Made by a program: the position numbers and the translations under genes
Shown: positions 23,942-33,239 of the stretch, piece by piece
Numbering within the stretch: the first letter of the stretch is position 1
Layout of the letters: each line of letters starts with the position of its first letter
The notes under the pieces: model-generated
What the model was told of the DNA's origin: nothing
The model's database searches: none
What the model saw: only the letters and a program-made list of their open reading frames with translations
From: Candidatus Atribacteria bacterium
GTDB taxonomy: Bacteria; Atribacterota; Phoenicimicrobiia; Phoenicimicrobiales; Phoenicimicrobiaceae
Length of the DNA: 37,486 nucleotides
Direction of reading: 5' to 3'
NCBI GenBank assembly: GCA_003513845.1
Contig: DOTB01000063.1
Location: 1 to 37,486 of the forward strand

Positions 23942-25144
23942 ATGAAAAAAAAGACTATCGGGGATTTAAAGGAAAAACAGTTAGAAGGTAAAAAAGTTCT
24001 GGTGAGAGTCGATTTTAATGTACCTTTAAATGAAGAACTTGAAATTACTGATGATACAAGAATAAAAGCTGCTATTCCTACTATTAATTATTTAATTTCT
24101 AATCAAGCTAAAGTGATTTTAATGAGCCATTTAGGCCGTCCCAAAGGGAAAGTGATTGAGAAATTAAGACTAGACCCGGTAGCCAAAAGGCTAAGCGAAT
24201 TATTAAAACAGGACATAAAAAAAGTTAATGATTGTATAGGAGAAGAGGTAGAAAAGGTAGTTTCAAATATGCAAAATGGTGAAGTTGTCTTATTGGAAAA
24301 TTTAAGATTTCATCCGGAAGAAGAAAAAAATGATTATGAATTTTCTAAAAAATTAGCCAATTTAGCGGATATTTTTATAAATGATGCCTTTGGTACAGCC
24401 CATCGAGCCCATGCTTCTACAGTGGGAGTGGCAGAAATATTACCTTCTTATGCCGGATTTTTAATGGCTAAAGAGATAGAAGTATTGAGTAATTTAATGG
24501 AAAATCCCGAGAGACCTTTTGTAGTTTTATTAGGAGGAGCAAAGATATCTGGTAAAATTGATATTGTTCAAAACTTGTTAGATATTGCGGATAAAATATT
24601 AATTGCTGGAGGAATGAGTTATACCTGTTTAGCTGCTCAGGGTTATGAAGTAGGTAATTCATTATTGGAAGAATATGATTTAGAAATAGTTAAAAAAATG
24701 TTAAAGAGAGCAGAAGAACGAGGCAATAAAATACTTTTACCAATTGATTTAGTAATAGCCAGAAAAGAGGTAACAGAAAATGGGAAAAGTAAAATGGTTA
24801 AAATAGATAATATTCCTGAAGATGGAATAGGGGTAGACTTAGGAGAGAAATCTTTAGCAATGTTTGAAGAAGAAATAAAAAAGGCCAGGACTGTCTTTTG
24901 GAATGGACCGGTAGGTGTATTTGAGATTGACAAGTTTGCTAAAGGAACTAATAGGATAGCAAGAGTATTAGCAGATATGTACGGAAAGGCAATTACTGTA
25001 ATTGGCGGTGGAGATTCCATTGCTGCGATTGACAAAGCAGGTTTTGCAGAAAAAATAACTCATATTTCCACAGGTGGTGGAGCTTCCTTAGAATTTTTGG
25101 GAGGGAAGAAACTTCCTGGAATAGAGGTTTTACCAAATAAGTAG
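23942..25144 (+). CDS. pgk: Phosphoglycerate kinase
   Basis: PGK interconverts 1,3-bisphosphoglycerate/ADP and 3-phosphoglycerate/ATP. The 400 residues include VRVDFNVPL near the N-terminus, SHLGRPKG, NLRFHPEEE, DAFGTAHRAHAS, the hinge region LGGAKISGK, and the nucleotide-site motif GGGDSIAA with STGGGASLEFLGGK near the end. It is complete and of usual length. The start is ATG at 23942, eight bases after GGAGG; a TTG at 23927 lies upstream of that site and is rejected. gap and tpi are not adjacent, so pgk seems to be transcribed alone. Confidence 0.97.
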   Translation: MKKKTIGDLKEKQLEGKKVLVRVDFNVPLNEELEITDDTRIKAAIPTINYLISNQAKVILMSHLGRPKGKVIEKLRLDPVAKRLSELLKQDIKKVNDCIGEEVEKVVSNMQNGEVVLLENLRFHPEEEKNDYEFSKKLANLADIFINDAFGTAHRAHASTVGVAEILPSYAGFLMAKEIEVLSNLMENPERPFVVLLGGAKISGKIDIVQNLLDIADKILIAGGMSYTCLAAQGYEVGNSLLEEYDLEIVKKMLKRAEERGNKILLPIDLVIARKEVTENGKSKMVKIDNIPEDGIGVDLGEKSLAMFEEEIKKARTVFWNGPVGVFEIDKFAKGTNRIARVLADMYGKAITVIGGGDSIAAIDKAGFAEKITHISTGGGASLEFLGGKKLPGIEVLPNK

Positions 25145-25171
25145 TTGATATTCCATAGATGATTATCGGTC

Positions 25172-25663
25172 TTATTTTTTGGAGAGAAGTTTTTTAATTT
25201 TTTCTTTCATTCTTTGCCAGTGAGTTCCTCTCCAGTAATATTTCTGACAAGACGGACAATAAACAAATTCATTTTGAGTAAGAAAGACATAAGGAGGAAC
25301 AAGACCTTCAACTTTTTTTTTATCAATCTTTATAGTAGGTGTGTTACATAGGGAACAACGGGAAAACATATTTGAATTGAAATCGATTATTAATTTTAAT
25401 CCCCCTATCACCTCTAATAATTGCTCTTCCCATTGATCACTTTTAATAAATAAGTAATCACAAATGTTTTTTCTTTTAATTAGATTAGTATCTCTGGTTA
25501 ACAATATTCTATTTTCTTGTCGGGCAGTAAGAATAAGGGTTATATCTTCATCGGAAATGGGGTAGGTGGTATCATAACCTAAAATACGGAGCCATTTAGT
25601 TAGTTTGCCCAGCATTTTATCAGCTAAAAATTTTATTTCTTCTTTATTATTATTTTCCTTCAT
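25172..25663 (-). CDS. Mut7-C RNase-domain protein
   Basis: This 163-residue protein of the Mut7-C family (PF01927) consists of a PIN-like nuclease domain plus a zinc ribbon. The N-terminal motif FLADKMLGKLTKWLRILGYD, the acidic TRDTNLI segment, the first Cys pair CSLC and the second pair CPSC with YYWRGTHW are all present. Family members are presumed RNases; no specific substrate is known here. It converges with pgk, leaving only 27 bp between stops. The ATG start is plain but its ribosome site is weak. Confidence 0.87.
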   Translation of the reverse strand: MKENNNKEEIKFLADKMLGKLTKWLRILGYDTTYPISDEDITLILTARQENRILLTRDTNLIKRKNICDYLFIKSDQWEEQLLEVIGGLKLIIDFNSNMFSRCSLCNTPTIKIDKKKVEGLVPPYVFLTQNEFVYCPSCQKYYWRGTHWQRMKEKIKKLLSKK

Positions 25664-25733
25664 TTTTATATGTCAAACTCATTTTGTGATATTTATTATC
25701 TTCTATTTTAAATTATTATACCACAGCATTATT

Positions 25734-25870
25734 TAGTTAGCCAATTACATTAGTTATCCAGTTTACCAGTTACCCGGTTAGCCAGTTAATACAGTCGATA
25801 GTGAATAGTCGTTAGCATTAAGTTAGCTAGTTAACTGGTTTGTTAGTTAATTAGTTTAATATCAATTCTT
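25734..25870. repeat. Heptad array (GTTAGCC / CAGTTAA families) upstream of csoR
   Basis: The 370-bp region 25664-26033 holds no gene. From 25734 the 7-bp register carries TAGTTAG, TTTACCA, GTTACCC, GGTTAGC, CAGTTAA, then AATAGTC and GTTAGCA, then AGCTAGT and TAACTGG units. Looser GATTCTAAATTT-type text follows to 25950. The csoR promoter and operator occupy the end of the region. Confidence 0.8.
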
Positions 25871-25955
25871 CAATTACATTTATTTAGCTGGGTTAGAAAG
25901 TAATTCTGAATACTGGATTCTAAATTTTGGTTCCTGACACGATATACGGGAGAGC

Positions 25956-25984
25956 TTGACAATTCAGAAATTTGATTATATTAT
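25956..25984 (+). promoter_or_regulatory. Promoter of the csoR-like gene
   Basis: TTGACA (25956-25961) and TATTAT (25979-25984) are separated by 17 bases. The expected start of transcription (about 25991) falls inside the palindromic operator that follows, which suits repression by the gene's own product. Confidence 0.7.
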
Positions 25985-25987
25985 ATA

Positions 25988-26006
25988 TATACCCCCTTAG
26001 GGTATA
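25988..26006. promoter_or_regulatory. CsoR-type operator palindrome
   Basis: TATACCC (25988-25994) and GGGTATA (26000-26006) form a perfect 7-bp dyad around five bases. The C-tract/G-tract flanked by TA matches the general form of CsoR operators. It sits just after the -10 box of the regulator gene. The assignment rests on pattern and position. Confidence 0.72.
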
Positions 26007-26033
26007 ATAAATATAGGATAAATTACTGCCATT

Positions 26034-26318
26034 ATGAATGATTCACAGTTTAATCAATTAGAAAAGATAAAAATATTGAGTCGATTAAAAAGGATAGAAG
26101 GGCAGATCAGAGGAATACAAAGGATGATTATTGAAGGAAGACCTTGTTCGGACATTATGGTTCAAATTGCTGCGGTCAAAGCAGCCCTTAATCAGGTGAA
26201 TAAATTACTGGTAGAAAATCATGTAAATTCCTGTTTTAATTCATATCTTTCTTCAAATGATATCTCTCAGGATACAATTACTGAGATAATGGACTTAATA
26301 ATAAAGTTTGTAAGATAA
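26034..26318 (+). CDS. csoR: CsoR/RcnR-family metal- or sulfide-responsive repressor
   Basis: This 94-residue all-helical repressor has the family N-terminus LSRLKRIEGQIRGIQRMI. The copper ligands of CsoR are conserved at the correct spacing: C38, H63 and C67 (human-readable pattern C-x24-H-x3-C). This favours Cu(I) CsoR over the persulfide sensor CstR, which lacks the His. A matching operator precedes it. No copA or copZ lies nearby; instead the mcsA-mcsB-clpC-radA block follows, in the place where Bacillota have ctsR. Whether it regulates that block is inference. The start is ATG at 26034; its ribosome site is weak. Confidence 0.9.
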   Translation: MNDSQFNQLEKIKILSRLKRIEGQIRGIQRMIIEGRPCSDIMVQIAAVKAALNQVNKLLVENHVNSCFNSYLSSNDISQDTITEIMDLIIKFVR

Positions 26319-26391
26319 AAACCACTATTAAAAGAGAAAAATATATGATAAAGTATATATCAGAGAATGTAGAATTAAAGAAATTATCCTT

Positions 26392-26419
26392 TTGATTCGT
26401 TTGGTTTTAGGTATAGAAT
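26392..26419 (+). promoter_or_regulatory. Possible promoter for the mcsA-mcsB-clpC block
   Basis: TTGATT (26392-26397) and TAGAAT (26414-26419) are spaced by 16 bases in the 166-bp gap before mcsA. I see neither a CtsR-type direct repeat nor a second CsoR-type palindrome near it. Confidence 0.4.
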
Positions 26420-26526
26420 GGGAGAAGTTCTTAAACCTTAAGTTGAGAAATTGTTTTATTATAAAAAAATAAAAATAGTTTAAATTGATAGAAATAAAAA
26501 CATATTTGGAGGAAAATTTAGTTATT

Positions 26527-27048
26527 ATGTTATGTCAATTTTGTAAAAAAAGGGAAGCTACAATTATTATTACCCAGGTAGTAGGTGGAGAAAAAACTGA
26601 GTTTCATCTTTGCAAAGACTGTGCTGCTCTATTTGGCGATAAATTATCTATATTTTCTTTTCCCCAGTTTAATTTTGATAATTTATTAAGTGGGTTATTA
26701 AAGGCAATTGATATTTATGGCAAAGAAGAAGGTATAACCTCCACTAGAGAAATTAAGTGTAATAATTGTGGTTTAACCTATAACGATTTTACCCAATCCG
26801 GAAAATTAGGTTGTAGTATGTGTTATCACGATTTTAGGGAACAATTGACTCCTCTTCTTAGAAGACTACATGGCAATAGTGAACATGTGGGCAAGATCCC
26901 GCGCCAGGCAAAAAGTAAATTGGAAAAAATTAAAAAAATTAAACGACTAAGAAAGGAATTACAGGAAGCAGTGATAAAAGAAGATTATGAGAAAGCAGCA
27001 AAATTAAGGGATGAAATATTAAAACTCGAAGGAGTATTGAAGAAATAA
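26527..27048 (+). CDS. mcsA: McsA, zinc-finger activator of the arginine kinase
   Basis: McsA activates McsB and has metal-binding Cys pairs. The 173-residue product shows CQFC (3-6) and CKDC, then CNNC and CSMC in the middle, and a C-terminal UVR motif (about 145-172: LRKELQEAVIKEDYEKAAKL). I place the start at ATG 26527, because family members begin with M(x)CQxC. The GGAGG at 26508-26512 is unusually far (14 bases) from it. An upstream in-frame TTG at 26485 has no ribosome site. It is two bases from mcsB, clearly one unit. Confidence 0.93.
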   Translation: MLCQFCKKREATIIITQVVGGEKTEFHLCKDCAALFGDKLSIFSFPQFNFDNLLSGLLKAIDIYGKEEGITSTREIKCNNCGLTYNDFTQSGKLGCSMCYHDFREQLTPLLRRLHGNSEHVGKIPRQAKSKLEKIKKIKRLRKELQEAVIKEDYEKAAKLRDEILKLEGVLKK

Positions 27049-27049
27049 A

Positions 27050-28123
27050 ATGCAAAATAGTAATAAGAAGAAATTATTACAGGATTTAACAGAATCTATG
27101 GCAGAATGGACAAGTGGAAAAGGACCGCTTTCTGAAATAGTAATAAGTTCACGGATTAGATTGGCACGGAATATTGAGGGTATTCCTTTTCCTCCTCGAG
27201 CTGAAGAAGTAGATCTAAAAAATATTTATGAGATTACTAAACAAGTGATAGAAAAGAGCTATCTTTTTAAAGATTTAAGGTTTTTTTTATTAGATGAATT
27301 AAATCCTTTAGAGAGTCAATTTTTAGTAGAAAAACATTTGATTAGTGTATACCATGCTCGAGGAAAACACCCTTATAGAGGGTGTGTTTATAATCAAGAA
27401 GAGACCATAAGTATAATGATTAACGAAGAAGATCATTTTCGGATCCAATATCTTCTTTCTGGATTACAACTTAACAAAATATGGGAGTTCATTAACCAAA
27501 TTGATGATGAAATTGGAAAAGATGTTACTTATGCTTTTAGCGAGAAAGAAGGTTATTTAACCTCTTGTCCTACTAATGTAGGTACTGGAATGAGGGCTTC
27601 AGTGATGTTACATTTACCGGCTTTAGTTAAGTTGAATAGATTAAATGATATATTAAAAGCAATATCTAAAATAGGATATGTAGTAAGGGGATTTTACGGA
27701 GAAGGAACAGAAGTTATGGGGAATCTCTTTCAGATTTCTAATCAGATTACTTTAGGACTATCTGAAGAGGAGATCATTGATAATTTAGAAAAAGTTAATC
27801 AGCAAATAGTATGTCAAGAACAGAAGGCGAGAAAAGAACTATTATCTGAATTTAAAAGTCAGTTGAAAGATCAGGTATGGAGAGCTTATGGTACCCTGAG
27901 TAATGCTCGAATTATATCTTCGTCCGAAACAATGGAACTTTTATCTAAATTAAGACTTGGTGTTGAATTAGGAATGATCTCTCATCTTGATTTAGGGACG
28001 ATAAATAAAATGATGTTGTTGATTCAGCCTGCTTATTTACAAATGTTAGCTGGCAAAGATTTAAGTCCTTTTGAAAGAGATGTGCAAAGGGCAAGATTAG
28101 TTAGAGACAAAATCAGTCATTAG
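27050..28123 (+). CDS. mcsB: McsB protein-arginine kinase
   Basis: McsB phosphorylates arginines on damaged proteins, marking them for ClpC-ClpP. The 357 residues contain SSRIRLARN (33-41), the catalytic loop INEEDHFRIQ (124-133), YLTSCPTNVGTGMRAS (169-184) with C173, and the GFYGEGTE motif. These are the phosphagen-kinase-fold residues expected of McsB. The extreme C-terminus (ISH and the stop) lies at the edge of a heptad array and may be repeat-derived. It pairs with mcsA upstream and, across a repeat spacer, clpC downstream. Confidence 0.96.
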   Translation: MQNSNKKKLLQDLTESMAEWTSGKGPLSEIVISSRIRLARNIEGIPFPPRAEEVDLKNIYEITKQVIEKSYLFKDLRFFLLDELNPLESQFLVEKHLISVYHARGKHPYRGCVYNQEETISIMINEEDHFRIQYLLSGLQLNKIWEFINQIDDEIGKDVTYAFSEKEGYLTSCPTNVGTGMRASVMLHLPALVKLNRLNDILKAISKIGYVVRGFYGEGTEVMGNLFQISNQITLGLSEEEIIDNLEKVNQQIVCQEQKARKELLSEFKSQLKDQVWRAYGTLSNARIISSSETMELLSKLRLGVELGMISHLDLGTINKMMLLIQPAYLQMLAGKDLSPFERDVQRARLVRDKISH

Positions 28124-28312
28124 TGAATAACTCGTTATCCGTTAGTTAGCATATAATAGTATATAGTGAAGAGGAAGATAGTGGAATGGGTAACTATAGC
28201 GAAAACGAAAAACGAAAAACGAAATTCGTATCTTGTGAATCGTATCTTGTTAAACTATACGCTAAACGCTACATGCTCTATGATATACTATATACTAACT
28301 GTTAAATCGATT
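28121..28312. repeat. Heptad array separating mcsB and clpC
   Basis: Starting at the mcsB stop (TAGTGAA), about 27 units run nearly without phase loss: TTATCCG, TTAGTTA, ATAGTGA, then ACGAAAA repeated, TCGTATC, TTGTGAA, TCGTATC, then GCTAAAC, GCTACAT, TATATAC and TAACTGT. This 250-bp spacer interrupts a block that is normally tight. A 68-codon open frame across it is not a gene. Confidence 0.88.
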
Positions 28313-28375
28313 GAAAGTTTTAAAAAAAGAGGAAAAATAGGATTGTCTACTAAAAAGAAAGGATGTGCATAAAGA

Positions 28376-30820
28376 ATGTTTAAAAGATATACCGAGAAAG
28401 CTAAAAGGGCTATAATGATAGCCCAGGAAGAAGCGATAAATTTTAATCATGATTATATAGGAACCGAACATATTCTAATTGGTTTGGCAAAGGAAGAAGA
28501 AGGAATTGCCTCACAAGTTTTAAGGGAATTAGGGGTAAATGCAGATAAAGTTATGGAAGAAGTAGAGCGCTTAGTGGGAAGAGGAGAGTATCAACAAACT
28601 AACGAAGTCACCTTTACTCCTCGCGCTAAAAAAGTGTTAGAATTAGCCTCTCAAGAAGCGAGCCAATTGAAACATAATTATATTGGAACAGAACATATAT
28701 TATTAGGGTTAATAAAAGAAGGAAGTGGGATGGCGATAAGAATTTTAGCAGATTTAGGTGTTAATCCGGAAAATGTTTATTCAGAGGTTATGAAAGTCCT
28801 TATGGAAAGCGAGACTCAAAGTATTACTTCTGGGTTAGGGAAAAGACCTAGTAAAACCCCTACTTTAGATGAGTTCGGAAGAGATTTAACTAAATTAGCT
28901 CGAGAGGATAAATTAGATCCGGTTATTGGTCGGGGTGTGGAAATTCAAAGAGTGATACAAATTTTAAGCAGAAGGAAGAAAAATAATCCTTGCATAATAG
29001 GAGAAGCGGGAGTAGGGAAGACCGCTATAGTAGAAGGTTTAGCCCAAAAGATAGAAAACAATGACGTACCGGAGATATTAAAAAATAAAAGAATCGTTTG
29101 CCTTGATTTAGCTTTAATTGTAGCAGGCACCAAGTACCGAGGTGAATTTGAAAAGAGACTGAAAAAGATTGTAAGCGAAGTTCAAGAGTCAAACGAGGTT
29201 ATCCTATTTATTGACGAGATTCATACCTTAGTTGGTGCAGGAGCAGCTGAAGGGGCGATAGATGCCTCCAATATATTGAAACCTGCTTTAGCGCGTGGAG
29301 AACTACAAGTCATTGGGGCAACTACTGCGGATGAATATAGAAAGTATATTGAAAAAGATGCTGCTTTAGAGCGAAGATTTCAGCCTATTTATATTTCCGA
29401 ACCTTCAATAGAAGAGACTATCAAAATCTTACAGGGATTACGAGATAAATATGAAGCCCATCATAAAATAAAGATTACCGATCAGGCTTTAGAGGCGGCG
29501 GCTCATCTATCAGCCCGTTATGTTTCGGGAAGATTTTTACCAGACAAAGCTATTGATTTAGTCGATGAAGCAGCTTCACGAATTAAATTGCAAAATACCA
29601 TTTCTCCTCCAGATGTAAAAGAGATGGAAGAGCAATTAAATCGAATAAGAAAAGAAAAGGAATCAGCAGTAAAATTGCAACAGTTTGAGAAAGCAGCTCA
29701 GTTAAGAGATAAAGAAAAGAAATTAGAAGCCGAACTTGTAAAAATAAAAGAAAAATGGGAAACTGGCAGAAGAATAAATAAAGTAGAAGTTACTGAAGAG
29801 GATATTGCGGAAATTGTTTCAAGTTGGACTGGAATACCAGTTTTTTCTTTAAAAGAAGAGGAAGCACAAAAATTGCTTCGTATGGAGGAAGAATTGCATA
29901 AAAGGATAATTGGGCAGGATGAAGCAATAATATCTATCTCGAAGGCGGTAAGAAGAGCTCGTGCCGGCATGAAAAACCCTAAACGTCCTATAGGTTCTTT
30001 TATTTTTTTAGGACCTACCGGAGTAGGAAAAACCGAATTAGCTCGTAGTCTAGCTGAATTTCTTTTTGGCGATGAAAATGCACTGATTAGTCTGGATATG
30101 TCTGAGTATATGGAAAAATTTGCTGTATCTAGATTAGTGGGTGCTCCTCCTGGTTACGTAGGTTATGAAGAAGGAGGTCAATTGACTGAAAAGGTTAGAA
30201 GAAAACCTTATTCAGTAGTATTATTGGATGAAATAGAAAAAGCTCATCCCGATGTCTTTAATATATTATTGCAGATATTTGAAGATGGTAGATTAACTGA
30301 CTCACAAGGTAGAATGGTGGATTTTAAAAATACTGTAATAATTATGACTTCTAACGTAGGTGCTACATTAATTAAAAAAGGAGCGACATTGGGATTTAGA
30401 GGAACCAATGAACCTGAAGAGATCTCCTACAAAGAAATAAAAGAAAAAGTAATGGGAGAACTGAATAAAACCTTCCGACCAGAATTTCTAAATAGAATTG
30501 ATGAAGTAATAGTTTTTAAATCCCTGACTAGAGAGGAGATTAAGAAAATAGCCGATTTAATGTTGGGTGAAGTAAGAAAATTATTAAAGGACCAAAAGAT
30601 TGATCTTGAAGTAAAAGATGAGGCAAGGGAAATATTGGCAAAAGAAGGTTATGATCCTAACTTTGGAGCTCGTCCTTTAAGACGGACTATCGAAAAATTA
30701 ATTGAAAATCCTATTTCTGAAAAAATATTAGCGGGTGAGTTTAAAGAAGGAGATTGTATAATAGTTAATGCGAAGGATAATAAAATAATATTTTCCAAAA
30801 AAAGAAAAACAAAAAGATAA
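28376..30820 (+). CDS. clpC: ClpC-type AAA+ unfoldase
   Basis: ClpC unfolds proteins for ClpP and is the reader of arginine phosphorylation by McsB. The 814 residues have two N-terminal Clp_N repeats (about 1-145; GTEHILIGL and GTEHILLGL), AAA1 with Walker A GEAGVGKT (209-216) and Walker B ILFIDEIH, a UVR/M-domain coil (about 415-460), AAA2 with Walker A GPTGVGKT (546-553), the [14 protein letters not shown] pore region and a D2-small domain. It is complete. The upstream ribosome site is AAAGGATG at longer spacing. radA follows after 15 bp. Confidence 0.97.
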   Translation: MFKRYTEKAKRAIMIAQEEAINFNHDYIGTEHILIGLAKEEEGIASQVLRELGVNADKVMEEVERLVGRGEYQQTNEVTFTPRAKKVLELASQEASQLKHNYIGTEHILLGLIKEGSGMAIRILADLGVNPENVYSEVMKVLMESETQSITSGLGKRPSKTPTLDEFGRDLTKLAREDKLDPVIGRGVEIQRVIQILSRRKKNNPCIIGEAGVGKTAIVEGLAQKIENNDVPEILKNKRIVCLDLALIVAGTKYRGEFEKRLKKIVSEVQESNEVILFIDEIHTLVGAGAAEGAIDASNILKPALARGELQVIGATTADEYRKYIEKDAALERRFQPIYISEPSIEETIKILQGLRDKYEAHHKIKITDQALEAAAHLSARYVSGRFLPDKAIDLVDEAASRIKLQNTISPPDVKEMEEQLNRIRKEKESAVKLQQFEKAAQLRDKEKKLEAELVKIKEKWETGRRINKVEVTEEDIAEIVSSWTGIPVFSLKEEEAQKLLRMEEELHKRIIGQDEAIISISKAVRRARAGMKNPKRPIGSFIFLGPTGVGKTELARSLAEFLFGDENALISLDMSEYMEKFAVSRLVGAPPGYVGYEEGGQLTEKVRRKPYSVVLLDEIEKAHPDVFNILLQIFEDGRLTDSQGRMVDFKNTVIIMTSNVGATLIKKGATLGFRGTNEPEEISYKEIKEKVMGELNKTFRPEFLNRIDEVIVFKSLTREEIKKIADLMLGEVRKLLKDQKIDLEVKDEAREILAKEGYDPNFGARPLRRTIEKLIENPISEKILAGEFKEGDCIIVNAKDNKIIFSKKRKTKR

Positions 30821-30835
30821 GATAAAGAGGATAAA

Positions 30836-32209
30836 ATGGCCAAAGGAGAAAAATCCATTTTTCGTTGTCAGCAGTGTGGTTATGAATCTTTTCGATGGTT
30901 AGGGCGTTGTCCTGATTGTGGAGGATGGAATACTTTAATTGAAGAAATATTCCAGGAGGATAAAAAATATTCTATTCGTTCAGAAAGTCATTCTATACCT
31001 TTGCCAATTAACAAGATAGATATAGAAGAAAGTAAGGCGAGATACAAAGCTGGAATGTTGGAGTTTGATAGAGTATTAGGGGGTGGTATTGTGCCTGGTT
31101 CTTTGATTTTAGTCGGAGGAGAACCAGGAATTGGAAAGTCTACCCTTCTTTTACAAATTGCTAATATACTAAGTAGTAAATACGGGTTAATATTATACGT
31201 TTCTGCCGAAGAATCACCTTATCAGATTAAATTAAGAGCCAGTCGATTAGGAACCCTATCAGAGAAACTTTTATTAGTTTCCGAGACTGATATAGAAGTG
31301 ATAAACAAACACATCAGCGATATTAAACCCAAAGTGGTAATAGTAGATTCTATTCAAACAATTAATGATTACAAGATTACTTCTGCACCAGGGAGTATTA
31401 GTCAGGTAAGAGAATGTACTGCTCAATTAATGCGCTTAGCTAAGGATGAAGAGATTTCGGTCTTTATTGTGGGTCATGTAACCAAAGGAGGAATACTGGC
31501 TGGACCAAAAGTTCTTGAACATATTGTAGATACCGTTTTATATCTGGAAGGCGAACGGTATAATATTTATCGTATACTTCGCTCAATAAAAAATAGATTT
31601 GGTTCTACTAATGAATTAGGAATATTTAAAATGGGAGAAAAAGGGCTGGCAGAAGTTTTAAACCCATCTGAATTGCTCCTTTCTGAAAAACCTACTCAGA
31701 TTTCTGGTTCAGTGGTAACAGCTACTTTTGAAGGTACCAGACCGATATTAGTGGAAATACAATCTTTGGTAAGTTATAGCAATCTAGGAATTCCTCGAAG
31801 AATGACTACCGGAGTAGATTATAATCGAGTTTTACTTAACTTAGCCGTACTTGAAAAAAGAGTAGGATACTCACTACAATCTCAAGATGTTCATGTAAGT
31901 ATTGCGGGTGGAATAAAAGTATTGGAACCCGCTTTAGATTTGGCAATTATTATGGCGGTAGCATCCAGCTTTAAAGATGTTCCAATTGATCCAAATATGG
32001 TTGTGTTTGGAGAGGTAGGACTAGCAGGTGAAGTTAGAATGGTAAGCCATGCAGAAAGGAGAATACAAGAAGTATTAAAGATGGGTTTTAAAAGATGTAT
32101 TGTTCCCCAAGGAAATTTAAAGAATTTTAATAACTTTTCATCAAAAAAAGATTTCAAGATAATTGGGGTAAAGACAGTTCAAGAAGCGATAAATCTTGCC
32201 CTTAATTAG
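30836..32209 (+). CDS. radA: DNA repair protein RadA/Sms
   Basis: RadA is a RecA-like branch-migration helicase in recombinational repair. The 457 residues start with a four-Cys zinc finger (C11, C14, C25, C28), then the RecA core with Walker A GGEPGIGKS (94-102), the RadA-specific KNRFG motif near residue 250, and a Lon-protease-like C-terminal domain (GGIKVLEPALDLAI; the Lon catalytic serine is not expected in RadA). It follows clpC by 15 bp, as in Bacillota. Its TAG stop starts the next TAGTCGT array. Confidence 0.97.
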   Translation: MAKGEKSIFRCQQCGYESFRWLGRCPDCGGWNTLIEEIFQEDKKYSIRSESHSIPLPINKIDIEESKARYKAGMLEFDRVLGGGIVPGSLILVGGEPGIGKSTLLLQIANILSSKYGLILYVSAEESPYQIKLRASRLGTLSEKLLLVSETDIEVINKHISDIKPKVVIVDSIQTINDYKITSAPGSISQVRECTAQLMRLAKDEEISVFIVGHVTKGGILAGPKVLEHIVDTVLYLEGERYNIYRILRSIKNRFGSTNELGIFKMGEKGLAEVLNPSELLLSEKPTQISGSVVTATFEGTRPILVEIQSLVSYSNLGIPRRMTTGVDYNRVLLNLAVLEKRVGYSLQSQDVHVSIAGGIKVLEPALDLAIIMAVASSFKDVPIDPNMVVFGEVGLAGEVRMVSHAERRIQEVLKMGFKRCIVPQGNLKNFNNFSSKKDFKIIGVKTVQEAINLALN

Positions 32210-32296
32210 TCGTTGTGAATAGTCGTTAGTATATAGTTATCGCCTGTCATATATTGTATTTCGGAAATATCGTAGAGCGTTTATCGTTTGGTTAAA
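32207..32296. repeat. Heptad array after radA
   Basis: It begins with the radA stop codon (TAGTCGT), has one 6-bp unit (a one-base deletion: TGTGAA), then resumes with TAGTCGT, TAGTATA, CGCCTGT, TGTATTT, CGGAAAT, ATCGTAG and ATCGTTT. The single-base slip shows that the register can be broken and is otherwise kept. Confidence 0.8.
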
Positions 32297-32322
32297 TACC
32301 TAATTGGTTAAGCAATTAGGTA
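32297..32322. terminator. Hairpin between convergent radA and the minus-strand gene
   Basis: TACCTAATT (32297-32305) pairs fully with AATTAGGTA (32314-32322) around an eight-base loop. It covers the 3' end of the minus-strand gene and lies downstream of radA. T tracts are weak on both sides; a bidirectional terminator is possible. Confidence 0.4.
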
Positions 32323-32726
32323 AGATTATAAATACCCAAGGTGGAGACCCTTTCCTCTTCTTTTTTGATTATATTATTAAAATCCAGGTTTAGCATATTA
32401 CATAATGCGGTTGCGTAGAAAAGATTAGAACCCAATTCTGTCTCAATAATTTCTTTGCAGTTTTCGCATAGTGAGCCTTCCAAATGATTATCCATAAACT
32501 TTTGAATTTCCATCAATTTCGTATTAGAAGGGATAACTTGTTTTTTTGCCTTAATATTTATACAACCACATTGGGTAACTGCTTTAGCAATTGCTCTATT
32601 TACTCGAGAATTAGATTCTTGGTATTTCGTCATAACATCGAGGATGCTTCGATGTTGGACTAAAAATCGGTCAACGCTCTTTTGAAAATCAATATTTTTA
32701 TTCATAATAGTATAAATAACCTCCAT
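32316..32726 (-). CDS. Small conserved protein resembling a clostridial family (DUF1573-labelled / MazG-like C-terminus)
   Basis: The open frame gives 136 residues from ATG 32726; a second ATG at 32705 (residue 8) is 14 bases after GGAGG and is the likelier start. Features: HRSILDVMTKYQESNSRVNRA, a QCGC motif, ENCKEIIE, and a C-terminal LGSNLFYATALCNMLNLD stretch reminiscent of MazG-type helices. From memory, similar short proteins are common in Clostridia under a DUF1573 label, but I cannot verify this. Function unknown. It is convergent with radA. Confidence 0.7.
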   Translation of the reverse strand: MEVIYTIMNKNIDFQKSVDRFLVQHRSILDVMTKYQESNSRVNRAIAKAVTQCGCINIKAKKQVIPSNTKLMEIQKFMDNHLEGSLCENCKEIIETELGSNLFYATALCNMLNLDFNNIIKKEEERVSTLGIYNLT

Positions 32727-32846
32727 AAATACATTTTGTTAATTATAACTTGAATAATATTTTGACTACCAGGGTCTCTTGACATTTTAACGATAATCTT
32801 AGAATAAAAGAAAAGTTAAAAATTGTTAGATTTTATTCATGATAGT

Positions 32847-32869
32847 CAAGGATAAATTATTTATCCTTG
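32847..32869. repeat. Perfect 10-bp hairpin in the 635-bp gene-free region
   Basis: CAAGGATAAA (32847-32856) and TTTATCCTTG (32860-32869) pair fully around TTA. The spacer 32727-33361 otherwise holds a TTGACA at 32779 without a good -10 box, a heptad array and one strong promoter. The hairpin could be an operator or a terminator; no T tract adjoins it. Confidence 0.6.
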
Positions 32870-32979
32870 GAATCTCCCAAAATATGTTTGCTAAACAAAG
32901 GATTAAATTGCAAAGAAGAAAGAAGATCGTTTATTTAATTATACGTACAGGTTAATCTCTTTGTCAAGAAGTATTTATT

Positions 32980-33175
32980 TAGTTGTTAGTGAATAGTCGT
33001 TAGTATATAACATAGCGTAGAGCGGGTAGCGATCAGCGTATAGTTTTAGGTTAATAAGATATTTTTCCTAATTAAAAACTTAAAGTGAAAAGCGAAAATA
33101 CGATTCACGAGATACGAAATACTAATATAGTTTTGCGCTTTTTATTTTTCGTTTTATTACTAAATACTATTCAAT
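32980..33175. repeat. Heptad array in the spacer before yacL
   Basis: About 27 units are in near-perfect register: TAGTTGT, TAGTGAA, TAGTCGT and TAGTATA, then GCGTAGA, GCGGGTA, GCGATCA and GCGTATA, then GTGAAAA, GCGAAAA, TACGATT, CACGAGA and TACGAAA, then TTTATTT and TTCGTTT. Several word families share one phase. Confidence 0.88.
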
Positions 33176-33239
33176 ATATACTTAAATATCCATAATTTAA
33201 AAATTGTATAGTATGTCCTGGACAACGCACATTCTTACT

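Noticed and set aside
28166..28372. 68-codon plus-strand open frame between mcsB and clpC
   Set aside because: It runs entirely through heptad repeats and the clpC leader, has no family similarity and no well-placed ribosome site.
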